A stretch of DNA of 42,681 nt from a virus. The position numbers and the translations under genes were made by a program. The notes beneath the pieces are model-generated. The model did no database searches, had not been told where the DNA came from, and saw nothing but the letters and a program-made list of their open reading frames with translations. The stretch lies in IMG/VR virus record IMGVR_UViG_3300026078_000307, positions 1-42,681 of that record; one strand, 5' to 3'. Shown here piece by piece: positions 6,952-15,370 of this stretch; the stretch's first letter is position 1; each line of letters opens with the position of its first letter.

Positions 6952-7908
6952 ATGGCTATTCCTACCAATGCTTTCGCCACTGGTTCGGCGATCGGCAACC
7001 GCGAAGACCTCTCCGACATCATCTATCGCATCGACCCGACCGATACCCCTCTGATGTCGGCGCTCGACACTGAGAAGGCGACGGCGGTCAACCACGAATG
7101 GCAGACCCAGGCTCTGGCGGCTGCTTCCGGCTCCAACGCACAGTCGGAAGGTGCCGACTTCGCCGCGGTTGCGGTCACTCCGACCGTTCGCCTGGGCAAT
7201 ATCGCCCAGATCAGCTCCAAGTATGCGCAGGTCACTGGCACCCAGAACGCCGTCAAGCATGCCGGCCGCGCCAATGAAATGGCCTACCAGGAGATGCTGA
7301 AGGGCCTCGAGCTGAAGCGCGACATGGAGACGGTGCTGTTCGGCACCAACCAAGCGAAGGCCTCCACCGACCCGCGTAACTGCGCCTCGATCCTCTCCTG
7401 GATCAAGACCAACACCAGCAAGGCCGGCACTTCTCCCGCCGACCCGGCTGCGGCGGACGGTACCGGCACCCGTACCGATGGCACGGGCACTCTGGCGGCT
7501 TTCACCGAAGTTCGTCTGAAGACCGTCCTGTCCTCGATCTGGACCAACGGCGGCAAGCCGAACCTGATCTCGACCGGTGCGTTCAACAAGCAGGCGTTCT
7601 CGACCTTCACGGGCCGTTCGACCCCGATGGAAGAGGCGTCCTCGAAGAAGATCACGGCGTCGGTTGACGCCTACGAATCCGACTTCGGCAAGCTGAAGGT
7701 GGTGCCGGATCGCTTCCAGCGCGCCCGCGACGTGCTGGTGCTCGAAACCGCCAAGTGGGCTGTTGCCTACCTGAACGGCCGCAAGTTCGTCTCGGTCTAT
7801 GTTGCGCCGACCGGCGACAGCCAGAAGCGCCAGATCCTTTCCGAGTACACCCTTGTTGCCCGCAACGAGAAGTCCTCGGGCGGCGTGTTCGACAACACGA
7901 GCTCGTAA
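6952..7908 (+). CDS. Major capsid protein, SU10/DUF5309 type
   Basis: This 318-aa protein matches the DUF5309 (SU10-like) capsid family. It has NREDLSDIIYRIDPTDTPLM near the N-terminus, VTGTQNAVKHAGRANEMAYQ in the spine region, LKRDMETVLFGTN, and a C-terminal half with FGKLKVVPDRFQRARDVLVL. HK97-like fold is expected from the family. AAAGGA lies before the ATG. A strong intrinsic terminator follows 20 bp after the stop, so this gene closes a transcription unit and can be expressed at high level. A Gly/Thr/Asp-rich loop near residues 160-185 may be surface-exposed. Confidence 0.93.
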   Translation: MAIPTNAFATGSAIGNREDLSDIIYRIDPTDTPLMSALDTEKATAVNHEWQTQALAAASGSNAQSEGADFAAVAVTPTVRLGNIAQISSKYAQVTGTQNAVKHAGRANEMAYQEMLKGLELKRDMETVLFGTNQAKASTDPRNCASILSWIKTNTSKAGTSPADPAAADGTGTRTDGTGTLAAFTEVRLKTVLSSIWTNGGKPNLISTGAFNKQAFSTFTGRSTPMEEASSKKITASVDAYESDFGKLKVVPDRFQRARDVLVLETAKWAVAYLNGRKFVSVYVAPTGDSQKRQILSEYTLVARNEKSSGGVFDNTSS

Positions 7909-7927
7909 GCCTCTTATCCTCAACCTC

Positions 7928-7951
7928 AGGCGCCCTTCGGGGCGCCTTTTT
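7928..7951 (+). terminator. Intrinsic terminator after the capsid gene
   Basis: AGGCGCCC at 7928-7935, a TTCG tetraloop, and GGGCGCCT at 7940-7947 form a GC-rich 8-bp stem that runs into TTTTT. This is a textbook Rho-independent terminator. It also precedes the ribosome binding site of the next gene by only a few bases, so partial readthrough would set the level of downstream head genes. Confidence 0.92.
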
Positions 7952-7965
7952 CCTTGGAGGCTTAT

Positions 7966-8310
7966 ATGCCCCTCGTTCAAACTAAAACGGCTTCGGACTA
8001 TGTGCTGGCGGAAAGCACCACGGCCGGCACGACTGCCGTATACGCTATCGCTCCGATCGCGGGGCTTGTTGTCGCTGTCTTTGGCGCTCCTGCAACCGCA
8101 CAGGCGAGCACCGTGACCGTCGCGATCAACGGCACCACCGTTGCTGCCATGGGCATGACCCTTGCGGCCACGGCTTGGGCCACCACTGAAGTCGATCTCC
8201 CACTTGCCGGCGCCAGCGCCGTCTACGTCAATGCCGGCGACGTCATCAGCTTCACTGGCACGGGTGCGGCTGGTGCGGCCTATTCCGTCATCGTCAGGGC
8301 TTTCAACTAA
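7966..8310 (+). CDS. Putative head-associated beta-rich protein
   Basis: This 114-aa protein is rich in Ala, Thr, Val and Gly with alternating hydrophobic strands (VTVAINGTTVAAMGM, ASAVYVNAGDVISFTGTG), suggesting a small beta-sandwich. TTGGAGG lies 5 nt before the ATG. It sits between two terminators just after the capsid gene, where decoration or head-fibre proteins are common. That role is inferred from position and composition; no family is recognised. Confidence 0.6.
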   Translation: MPLVQTKTASDYVLAESTTAGTTAVYAIAPIAGLVVAVFGAPATAQASTVTVAINGTTVAAMGMTLAATAWATTEVDLPLAGASAVYVNAGDVISFTGTGAAGAAYSVIVRAFN

Positions 8311-8313
8311 TCC

Positions 8314-8343
8314 AAAGGCGCCCCTCGCAAGATGGGCGTCTTT
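8314..8343 (+). terminator. Probable second intrinsic terminator
   Basis: AAAGGCGCCC at 8314-8323 pairs with GGGCGTCTTT at 8334-8343 (10 bp, one G-U) around a 10-nt loop. GCC and a TTTTT run follow. It separates the post-capsid gene from the next gene, making a short cistron framed by two terminators. Confidence 0.7.
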
Positions 8344-8363
8344 GCCTTTTTGGAGAAACGTTC

Positions 8364-8582
8364 ATGTCTCAGTTTTCGAAGACCAGGGCCGCTGATCAGG
8401 CGGCTGCTGTGGCAGCGAACGCTGTAATTCAACAGGCGGTCGCAAAGCTGCATGCATCCGGCACGGTGGCCGGCCACGCGAGCTTCCTTGAAGCGTTCGA
8501 GTTGCTTCAGTGGATGATCAATAACGGCTTCGCCATCACCTACAATTCCACCGCGATCACGCAAGTTCAGATCGGATCCTAA
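8364..8582 (+). CDS. Hypothetical 72-aa protein
   Basis: The protein has an Ala/Val-rich helix (about residues 8-32), then a helix FLEAFELLQWMINNGFAI and a short strand tail YNSTAITQVQIGS. GGAG lies 10 nt upstream of the ATG. The next ATG follows the stop directly. It belongs to the cluster of small proteins between capsid and adaptor. Function unknown. Confidence 0.55.
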   Translation: MSQFSKTRAADQAAAVAANAVIQQAVAKLHASGTVAGHASFLEAFELLQWMINNGFAITYNSTAITQVQIGS

Positions 8583-8870
8583 ATGGCCGTCTTTCAGATC
8601 AAGGCTCCGTCCTCGAGGCAGGGTGCCTCTCAGAACGTTGCGCCTGCGGGAAGCAGCGCGGCATCAACCGTCTTCGGTCCTGAGACGTTCCAGATCCTGG
8701 TGGTGACGACGGCAAGCGGCATCACCATCCGAATTGGAGACGGGACGCCGACCGCCGTCGCGACAGATACTCTTCTGCCGGCGAATATCCCGCTCTATTT
8801 CACCGTGACGCCGGGCCAGAAACTCGCGGCTCTTGGCACGGGCACGGTCTCGGTGACGGAACTGTCCTGA
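8583..8870 (+). CDS. Small beta-sandwich-like virion protein
   Basis: This 95-aa protein shows a repeated strand pattern ending LPANIPLYFTVTPGQKLAAL and GTGTVSVTEL. I know this pattern from small phage structural proteins but cannot name the family. It follows the previous gene without a gap and overlaps the next start by one base (TGATG), so the three are translated together. Head decoration or fibre is possible. Confidence 0.55.
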   Translation: MAVFQIKAPSSRQGASQNVAPAGSSAASTVFGPETFQILVVTTASGITIRIGDGTPTAVATDTLLPANIPLYFTVTPGQKLAALGTGTVSVTELS

Positions 8871-9193
8871 TGCTCGACACGCGCATTCATCTCGACAGCA
8901 ACGGGCAAGATATCGCTGTCGAGATGGTTCAGGATGTTGAACCGATCCTCGAGCACAACAAGCTGTTGCGCTCGCTCGCCCAGAAGAGCGATTGGGGACG
9001 ACACGTCGCATCCATCCCGAACGTCATCATGACCCGATGGCTGAACGAGGAACTTGAGCGCGGCAACACCACGATCAAGATGTTCGGCCCCGAGATGGAT
9101 GCGCTGGTCGATCGTAAGCTGAAGGACCCGGAATGGGCTTTCTTGCGAACCGATAGCGCCCAGGTTCAGAGCTTCATGGGGTTCGGTAGCTGA
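8870..9193 (+). CDS. Conserved head protein of unknown role
   Basis: This 107-aa protein contains AVEMVQDVEPILEHNKLLRS, SDWGRHVASIPNVIMTRWLN and KLKDPEWAFLRTD. It is a conserved type that I associate with the segment between capsid and adaptor genes in SU10-like and related phages. The composition is mixed alpha/beta without signal or membrane segments. Its start and stop each share one base with the neighbouring genes. A head-completion role is inference. Confidence 0.65.
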   Translation: MLDTRIHLDSNGQDIAVEMVQDVEPILEHNKLLRSLAQKSDWGRHVASIPNVIMTRWLNEELERGNTTIKMFGPEMDALVDRKLKDPEWAFLRTDSAQVQSFMGFGS

Positions 9194-9840
9194 TGATTAC
9201 GGACTACACGAGCTTGCAGGCGGCGGCGGTTGAGTGGCTGGCGCGCGATCAGGACGCAACGCTGATCGCTCGTATTCCGACGTTTATCCAGCTCGCGGAA
9301 GCAAAGTTCAACCGGGAACTGTTTGTCAGGCAGATGGAGCAGCGGTCTTCCGCCACACTCAGCTTTGGTGTGACGGATGCCGAGTTCGTGCTGCTACCGA
9401 CTGATTTTCAGTCGATGCGCCGCGTGAGGCTGACGAGCGTGACAGGCAAGCCGAACCTGTCGTTCATGTCGCAAACGCAGATGGATGAGTTTCGATACGG
9501 GAGCGCCAACACGGCCGGCCAGCCCCAGTATTTCACTATCTTCGGCTCCGAGATGGAATTGGCGCCAACGCCTGACCAAGCCTACACGATCGAGATGGTC
9601 TATCGCACGGTTATCCCGGCGCTCGCGACCAATTCAGCGAACTGGTTGCTCGATCTCGCGCCCGATCTCTACCTTTACGGCGTGCTTCTGGAGTCAGCAC
9701 CATACATCCAGCAGGACGACCGGCTCCAAACCTGGGGCCTCGGCTTCAAGACCGCGCTTGATGGCCTCAATAATCTTGGCCTGACTTCGACCTTCAACGC
9801 TGGGCCAATGAGTATGCGCGTGACGGGAGTGACCCCGTGA
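9193..9840 (+). CDS. Head-tail adaptor protein, SU10 type
   Basis: This 215-aa protein matches phage SU10-type adaptors: [58 protein letters not shown] and a [14 protein letters not shown] strand. It ends with the [20 protein letters not shown] helix. Adaptors form a ring under the portal that connects it to the nozzle. The gene follows the head cluster and precedes the tail genes, as expected. The stop overlaps the next GTG start (GTGA). Confidence 0.8.
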   Translation: MITDYTSLQAAAVEWLARDQDATLIARIPTFIQLAEAKFNRELFVRQMEQRSSATLSFGVTDAEFVLLPTDFQSMRRVRLTSVTGKPNLSFMSQTQMDEFRYGSANTAGQPQYFTIFGSEMELAPTPDQAYTIEMVYRTVIPALATNSANWLLDLAPDLYLYGVLLESAPYIQQDDRLQTWGLGFKTALDGLNNLGLTSTFNAGPMSMRVTGVTP

Positions 9841-11252
9841 CGCTGAAGGCAAACCACGTCTTCGTCTCACCAAAGCCGCAGGGTTCTGACCCAGCGCGGA
9901 TTTATGGCCCGCAGTGGAATGCGGACCTTACGGTAAGTGGGACCGCCGACCCTGGGCAGCTTAACGGCAACGTGGTTCAGGCTGTCGTTAACGACACCAA
10001 CATCACGGGATCGATCGCGGGGCAGACCCTGACGTTTAGTTGGGCCGGAACGCTCGCTGCGGCGCGGTTGAATTCAAACGTCGTCCAGGCCGTCACCAAC
10101 GACACGAACGTTACCGGCTCGATCTCCGCGCAGAACCTGACGTTCTCTTGGTCGGGAACGCTCTCCGCGGCTCGCGGAGGTTTCGGCGCGAATATCAGCG
10201 CCCAGTCCGGCGTTCCGATCTTCACGACGGGTGTTCCCGCGTTCACGGCGACGACCGGAAGCGGCAGCGTCGTACTCGCCAATTCGCCGGTCATTGGTGG
10301 TACGGGAATAACGCTGAATGGCGCGACTTCCGGAAGCACACTTCTTCGCCCGAGCTCAGTTGCAAGCGGAACGCTAACGCTCCCGGCGACGACGGACACG
10401 GTCTGCGTCATAGCTGGAACCCAAACCCTCAGTAACAAAACGTTTGTGGCACCCGTCCTTGGAGCAGCAACCGCTACATCGATCAACGGCAATGCGATTA
10501 CGACCGGAACGGGGACTTTAACCCTCTCCAGCGGCGCCACACTTACAGTCAACGCCAGCACGGCCATCACGCCGGCTGCATCAGGAATTGGTGTTTGGTC
10601 TGGCGGTACGTTGAGTGGTTCGACTACTCCGGCGCTCGGCACGCCTTCCTCGGGCACACTGACCAATTGCACTGGCTTCCCGGCTGCCAACATTTCCGGG
10701 AATATGCAGGTCAACAACTTCAACGGCGGAACTGGCGCCAGCAGTTCGACGTTCCTGCGCGGAGATATGACGTGGCAGACGCCGCCCGGTGGCGGCAACG
10801 TCAGTACCAGCGGCTCTCCGACCTCTGGTCAATTGGCATTCTTTACGAGCGCCACGTCGATTACAGGTGTTTCGGTCGGCGCCGTCTCGAATGCACTAGG
10901 CGCCAACGTTAGCATAACAAACACGACTTCCTACTTCGATGGGCCAGTTTCATCTCAGGGCGCGGCCACTGGCACATTCTTTGTGGTCGCGACTTGCGCG
11001 GCATTCAATTCGAATGCGGCCAACAATTATGGCTTCCGGCTCTGGGACGGCACAACGGTCATCGCGTCAGGCCTTGCAGCGTCGTCTGCAGTAAATCAGA
11101 CGATTTCAATGACCCTTGCGGCCATCATCACGAACCCGGCTGGCTCTATTAAAATGTCTGTCCGAAACTTCACCAACGGCAGTGGGAATATTCAGTTCAA
11201 CGGGTCCGGCGACAGCAAGGACTGCAACATCACTGTCTACCGGATCGCGTAA
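9837..11252 (+). CDS. Putative tail fibre/spike protein
   Basis: This 471-aa protein is rich in Gly, Thr, Ser and Asn with short beta repeats. [19 protein letters not shown] is nearly repeated about 34 residues later ([19 protein letters not shown]). The [20 protein letters not shown] motif common in tail fibres occurs around residue 198. The C-terminal third changes to a more aromatic beta domain ([17 protein letters not shown]), a likely receptor-binding tip. The fold is expected to be a trimeric beta-fibre. The GTG start overlaps the adaptor stop. Domain repeats are typical sites of recombination. Confidence 0.7.
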   Translation: MTLKANHVFVSPKPQGSDPARIYGPQWNADLTVSGTADPGQLNGNVVQAVVNDTNITGSIAGQTLTFSWAGTLAAARLNSNVVQAVTNDTNVTGSISAQNLTFSWSGTLSAARGGFGANISAQSGVPIFTTGVPAFTATTGSGSVVLANSPVIGGTGITLNGATSGSTLLRPSSVASGTLTLPATTDTVCVIAGTQTLSNKTFVAPVLGAATATSINGNAITTGTGTLTLSSGATLTVNASTAITPAASGIGVWSGGTLSGSTTPALGTPSSGTLTNCTGFPAANISGNMQVNNFNGGTGASSSTFLRGDMTWQTPPGGGNVSTSGSPTSGQLAFFTSATSITGVSVGAVSNALGANVSITNTTSYFDGPVSSQGAATGTFFVVATCAAFNSNAANNYGFRLWDGTTVIASGLAASSAVNQTISMTLAAIITNPAGSIKMSVRNFTNGSGNIQFNGSGDSKDCNITVYRIA

Positions 11253-12127
11253 TGACAGATTCGCAGATCGTTGCCCGTTACAACAGGGACGCGCGCACCA
11301 TCCTATCGCCTGTTTCGGCGACACCAACGATCACGTGGGCGCCTCAGTTGGTATTCTCGCCCGGGTACTATCAGTACAATTCCAGCGTCTATGATCTCAC
11401 GCAGCCTGGTCTTCACGTCCTCACGCACTATTCGACGCCCGCGCAGCCGTTCGCCAACACCACGCACATGATCGTGCCTGATCCTTCAGGCGATCCGACC
11501 GTGTTGATCTCGGCGGCGGGGTGGCTGTCAGCATGCGGTACCAGCGATGACGCTCTCACTGTCTCGCAACTCTCGACGCAGGCCCGCAATTCAAAGCTTC
11601 GTTTGCTTTGCGGCCCGCTGTGCGCATGGACGAAACAGGCGCTTCTCGATCCCGCTGGGGCGGTTTCGCGCGTCGTACAGTTCTTGACGGTCAGCACGCC
11701 GAACAATTTTGCAGACGGTCATCAGACGCTTGAAGTGAAGATCGGCGGGAATTGGGCGCTTCACGATGTCTGGAACCGGGTTCGGTTCAAGGACACCTCT
11801 GGTAATTTGCTCTCAGCGGATAGCGCAGTCGGAGCCATCGCATCCGGCTCGTTCAGCTATGATCCGCTCGCGCTCGGCGGATCGGCGGCAGAGATCCAAT
11901 CCGGCCCGTTCGACGCGACCTCGTACTATGACAGCATGCTCGGCTCTCCCGGAGACATGCTGGCGTGGCATCAGCACATCTTCTGCGCGATCGGTATTCA
12001 AAACGGGTCGCAAGTCTGGTGGAAACTGCCGCCCGGCGCTCCTCCCGGTGCAGCAGCCTACATCACAGGCTTGAGTTCAGCCTTTGTGATCAAGGACGCG
12101 GCAACCTGGAACGCGGCGTTCTACTGA
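11252..12127 (+). CDS. Transglutaminase-like tail protein
   Basis: In this 291-aa protein the centre carries a likely transglutaminase-like Cys-His-Asp arrangement. It has LRLLCGPLCAWTKQALL (C120, with C124 nearby), GAVSRVV, then FADGHQTLEVKIGGNWALHD (H157, D172), matching the family pattern GHAWVEV...W...D. Family enzymes are papain-like and act as proteases, amidases or protein crosslinkers. It lies between a fibre-like gene and the nozzle gene, so it may be a virion-bound enzyme acting at the cell surface. No signal peptide is seen. The N-terminal 80 residues and the C-terminal 90 residues are unassigned. Confidence 0.6.
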   Translation: MTDSQIVARYNRDARTILSPVSATPTITWAPQLVFSPGYYQYNSSVYDLTQPGLHVLTHYSTPAQPFANTTHMIVPDPSGDPTVLISAAGWLSACGTSDDALTVSQLSTQARNSKLRLLCGPLCAWTKQALLDPAGAVSRVVQFLTVSTPNNFADGHQTLEVKIGGNWALHDVWNRVRFKDTSGNLLSADSAVGAIASGSFSYDPLALGGSAAEIQSGPFDATSYYDSMLGSPGDMLAWHQHIFCAIGIQNGSQVWWKLPPGAPPGAAAYITGLSSAFVIKDAATWNAAFY

Positions 12128-12309
12128 TGGCACGGTATGGCACATTCGACGGCAATGCATTCGATGATGACGCATTCGACACGGACATCTTTGAGCCTGT
12201 GACGCCGCCTTCCTCGAGCTGGACGAACATCGCCAATCCCTCAAGCATTTGGACGCCAGTGACCGCTCCGACGAATCCTTGGACCCCCAACGATGATGAT
12301 AGCTTCTGA
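12127..12309 (+). CDS. Short tail protein with tryptophan repeats
   Basis: This 60-aa protein has an acidic N-terminus (NAFDDDAFDTDIFEP) followed by three spaced repeats of the type P-x-x-x-W-T: SSSWTNIANP, SSIWTPVTAP, TNPWTPNDDD. Similar tiny Trp-repeat proteins occur in other phage tail operons with unknown function. The start overlaps the previous stop (TGATG) and the stop overlaps the nozzle start, so it is translationally coupled on both sides. Confidence 0.65.
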   Translation: MARYGTFDGNAFDDDAFDTDIFEPVTPPSSSWTNIANPSSIWTPVTAPTNPWTPNDDDSF

Positions 12310-13778
12310 TGGCGCTTCTCAAGTGGGGTGATTATCGGCCCGATACCAGCGACTACGAGGGGACGAGCGTTCATGCCATCCAGAACGTGTTGCCGCGCGG
12401 AGATGGCTATGGTCCGTTCCCGTCATTCGCGGCGTACAGCCAGGGTCTGCCGGCAACGTGTCGCGGCGCCTTCTATGCCCTGAAATCTGACGGATCAGTC
12501 ATCACTTTTGCTGGCACTGCAACCAAACTCTATCAACTGAACAACACGAATTTCGGCTGGACTGACGTTTCAAAGGCTGCGGGTTCATACTCTGGATTGT
12601 CGGCGAATGCTCAATGGCAATTTGCGCAGTTCGGAAATCTGGTCTTCGCAACTCAAGCCAATGCACCCTTGCAGGTATTTGACCTTTCATCGGCAAGCGC
12701 ATTCGCGGACTGCGCCGGCTCTCCTCCGCAGGCGGCCTATGTCAGCGTCGTCGGGCGATTTCTTGTTCTGTCTGGGCTGCTCTCGCAGCCGTACCGGATC
12801 CAATGGTCAGGCCTTAATGCGACGACGACTTGGACCAGCGGCGTCAGCAGCTCAGACTTTCAGGACTTCCCTGATGGCGGCATTGTTCGCGGCGTGGCGG
12901 GTGGTGAGTACGGCATTATCTTCCAGGATCAGGCTATCCGGCGCATGTCTTATATCCCCGGATCGCCGCTGATCTTCCAGATCGATCGAATGACGCAGGA
13001 CAAGGGTTTGTTTGCGCCATACTCGATCGTCAGGGCTGGCGAGAAGATTTTCTTCTATGCCGGTCAGGGCTTTCATAAGATCGAGCCTGGTGGCGTCCCT
13101 GAGCAGATCGGCCGAGAGAAAGTTGATCGGACGTTCATTGCCGACTTCGACAAGGGGCATCTTGAACTGTTCATCGGCGCCGCCGATCCGCGCTCCACAA
13201 AGGTTTATTGGGCTTATCGCTCAGTCAACGGCGTCAACCCGGCGAACTACGACAAAATGTTGGGATACGATTATGTGCTTGATCGGTGGTTCACGATCTC
13301 GGTCACCGGAGAGTTTCTTGTCGGTATCTCGCAAAGCGGCCTGACGCTGGAAAATCTGGATACGATCTCGTCATCTATCGATGCCTTGACGCTCTCGCTC
13401 GATTCCTATGCGACGGCGGTTCAGCCACAGATTGCGCAATTCAATGCTTTGACGCACGTCCTCGGGTTCTTCGCCGGGACTCCGCTGGAAGCGACGCTTG
13501 AGAGTGCTGAGCAGGCAGCAGATGGGCGCCGTGTGACGTTGCGAGGGTTCCAGCCGATTACGGATGCAACGACGCTCTACGGCTCTGTCACGTATCGCGA
13601 TACTCAGGCCTCCAATCAGATCTTGGGGGATGAAGTGGCGATGAACACGCGAACCGGCCGCTGCGATATGATGCGTGACGCTCGGTATATCCGCTACAAG
13701 AACCGTATCCCGGCCGGATCGAACTGGACGTATGCGATTGGCGTCGAGCCTGACGTGACGACGAACGGTGCAGTATGA
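12309..13778 (+). CDS. Putative tail nozzle/stabilisation protein
   Basis: This 489-aa protein is dominated by beta repeats of a propeller kind: CRGAFYALKSDGSVITFAGT, TKLYQLNNT, VFDLSSASAF, VSVVGRFLVLSGLL and GEYGIIFQDQAIRRM. It resembles the phage nozzle or P22 gp10-like class that closes the short tail below the adaptor. The length fits. The C-terminal part (about 370-489) is a separate beta domain. The ATG overlaps the preceding stop, and the stop overlaps the next gene by ATGA. Confidence 0.7.
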   Translation: MALLKWGDYRPDTSDYEGTSVHAIQNVLPRGDGYGPFPSFAAYSQGLPATCRGAFYALKSDGSVITFAGTATKLYQLNNTNFGWTDVSKAAGSYSGLSANAQWQFAQFGNLVFATQANAPLQVFDLSSASAFADCAGSPPQAAYVSVVGRFLVLSGLLSQPYRIQWSGLNATTTWTSGVSSSDFQDFPDGGIVRGVAGGEYGIIFQDQAIRRMSYIPGSPLIFQIDRMTQDKGLFAPYSIVRAGEKIFFYAGQGFHKIEPGGVPEQIGREKVDRTFIADFDKGHLELFIGAADPRSTKVYWAYRSVNGVNPANYDKMLGYDYVLDRWFTISVTGEFLVGISQSGLTLENLDTISSSIDALTLSLDSYATAVQPQIAQFNALTHVLGFFAGTPLEATLESAEQAADGRRVTLRGFQPITDATTLYGSVTYRDTQASNQILGDEVAMNTRTGRCDMMRDARYIRYKNRIPAGSNWTYAIGVEPDVTTNGAV

Positions 13779-14095
13779 CCGTTCTTCTGCCGGCGATCAC
13801 CGAAACCGATCAGCAGAAGATTAATCTTTGCATTCAGCAGTTGGGCGCCGGGCGGTCAAATGCGGTTGGGACCGTGACGCTAGCGACGGGATCGGCAACA
13901 ACCGTTGTGACGACGTTGACCGGCCTCTGTGCTCCCGGTTCTGTGCCGATACTGATCCCCACGACCGCGAACGCGGCAACCGAGTTCGGAGCTGGGGCTT
14001 GGTTCATCTCGTCTGTCGGGCTCAACACGTTCACGATCACGCACACAAACAGCGCAACAACCGGAAGGACGTTCCTTTGGGCGATCCTGGGTTGA
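13775..14095 (+). CDS. Small beta-rich tail protein
   Basis: This 106-aa protein has an N-terminal helix (ETDQQKINLCIQQLGAGR) and then Thr/Val-rich strands ending FITHTNSATTGRTF-like sequence. The pattern is similar to small fibre or cap proteins found after nozzle genes. The start overlaps the nozzle stop (ATGA) and the stop overlaps the next TTG start. Function not known. Confidence 0.6.
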   Translation: MTVLLPAITETDQQKINLCIQQLGAGRSNAVGTVTLATGSATTVVTTLTGLCAPGSVPILIPTTANAATEFGAGAWFISSVGLNTFTITHTNSATTGRTFLWAILG

Positions 14096-14472
14096 TCTGC
14101 GTCGATCCGGCGAGGATCGCTGAATTCTGGCCTTATGCCTCCGGACTGATCAAAGCTGCGATCGACGCGACGAACTTGAGCGATTTCGAGGAAATCGAAA
14201 AGCAAGTGTTGGCCGGCGAGCAGCTTCTTTGGCTGGCATGGTCTGGGCGTATTGAGGCGGCGGCGACGACGCATCTGAGCCGGGATGTCTGCACGCTCAC
14301 CGCATGCTCTGGTCATCAAAGGGAGCGCTGGCTTCCTCTGTTCGAAAAGATTGAAAACTACGCAAAAGCGGAAGGTGCCCTTGTCATGCGAATCTTTGGC
14401 CGAAAGGGCTGGGAGCGCGTGCTCGATGGCTATCGCGTTCAACACGTTGTGCTTGAAAAGGACTTGAGCTGA
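14092..14472 (+). CDS. Small GNAT-like tail-locus protein, TTG start
   Basis: In this 126-aa protein the order WPYASGLIKAAIDA, LLWLAWSGRIEAAATTHLSR, WLPLFEKIENYAKAEGALVM and RIFGRKGWERVLDGY, then VVLEKDL, resembles a short GNAT-type fold. Conserved phage relatives begin with the same ICVDP.R..E.WP sequence, so the TTG at 14092 (TTGA overlap with the previous stop) is the best start. An acetyltransferase activity is not certain because the acetyl-CoA loop is not obvious. It sits before the ejection proteins. Confidence 0.6.
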   Translation: MICVDPARIAEFWPYASGLIKAAIDATNLSDFEEIEKQVLAGEQLLWLAWSGRIEAAATTHLSRDVCTLTACSGHQRERWLPLFEKIENYAKAEGALVMRIFGRKGWERVLDGYRVQHVVLEKDLS

Positions 14473-15359
14473 TGGGCGGGACATCTACGAGCCAGCAGAC
14501 GCAGAGCTCTACGACTGCGCCTTGGGCGCCAACGCAGGGGTTACTCGGCAACATCATCAACCAGCTTGGTTCGGCGAGCAACACCACGGGATTGAACGGT
14601 GCGCAGAGTGGGGCACTCAACACGGTTGAGAACAACTCGAATGCGGCATCCGGGCTGTTCGCTCCTCAGCAATCGAATTACGCCCAATCGCTCTACAATG
14701 GGGGTGGCGCGCTCAACCAGGCTGGCGCGGTCAACCAGAACTATCTGGATTATGCCAACGCGACGCGGCCGCTGGCGAGCAACACGAACTATAACCCGTA
14801 TGACACGCCCGGGTTCAGGGACGCGATCAACACGGCAACGTCCGACATCACGAATAACGTCAATGGCTCGTTTGCGGCGGCCGGACGCGATTTCAGCGGC
14901 ATGAATACTCAGACGCTAGCTCGGGGCCTCTCGCAGGGCTTGGCACCGACGATCGCGGCTCAGTACAATCAGAACGTCCAGAACCAGCAGGGCGCGGCCG
15001 GTAATCTCTACAACGCCGGCAACACCAATGCGGGCATTCTCTCGGGCCTCCAGCAGCAATACCTGACGAACCAGGGGCAGGGCATGAACGCGGCCAGCGG
15101 TGGCCTCGATCTCTCGAACGCTGGTGCGAACGCGACGCTTGCTGCGGAAGCGCAGCGCTACGGCATCCCGCTTCAGAATCTCGGCCTTCTCGCGAATATT
15201 GGTATTCCGATCGCCGGTCTTGGCTCGCAGTCGTCGGGCCAGTCTCAAGGATCTCAGACCATGAGCGGCGCCCAGCAGTTCGGAACGATTGCCGGCGGCA
15301 TCGGGAGCCTGTTGGGCAATTTCGGTACCGGCCGGGCCTTTCCGAAACTTTTTGGTTGA
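14472..15359 (+). CDS. Putative DNA-ejection/internal virion protein
   Basis: This 295-aa protein is unusually rich in Asn, Gln, Gly, Ala and Ser (for example ALNQAGAVNQNYLDYANATR). It ends with a glycine-rich hydrophobic segment, FGTIAGGIGSLLGNFGTG, that could insert in a membrane. Proteins of this composition between nozzle and lysozyme genes are usually ejected with the DNA. It starts the group of three such genes. ATG overlaps the previous stop. Confidence 0.65.
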   Translation: MGGTSTSQQTQSSTTAPWAPTQGLLGNIINQLGSASNTTGLNGAQSGALNTVENNSNAASGLFAPQQSNYAQSLYNGGGALNQAGAVNQNYLDYANATRPLASNTNYNPYDTPGFRDAINTATSDITNNVNGSFAAAGRDFSGMNTQTLARGLSQGLAPTIAAQYNQNVQNQQGAAGNLYNAGNTNAGILSGLQQQYLTNQGQGMNAASGGLDLSNAGANATLAAEAQRYGIPLQNLGLLANIGIPIAGLGSQSSGQSQGSQTMSGAQQFGTIAGGIGSLLGNFGTGRAFPKLFG

Positions 15360-15370
15360 GGGCAGGATAA

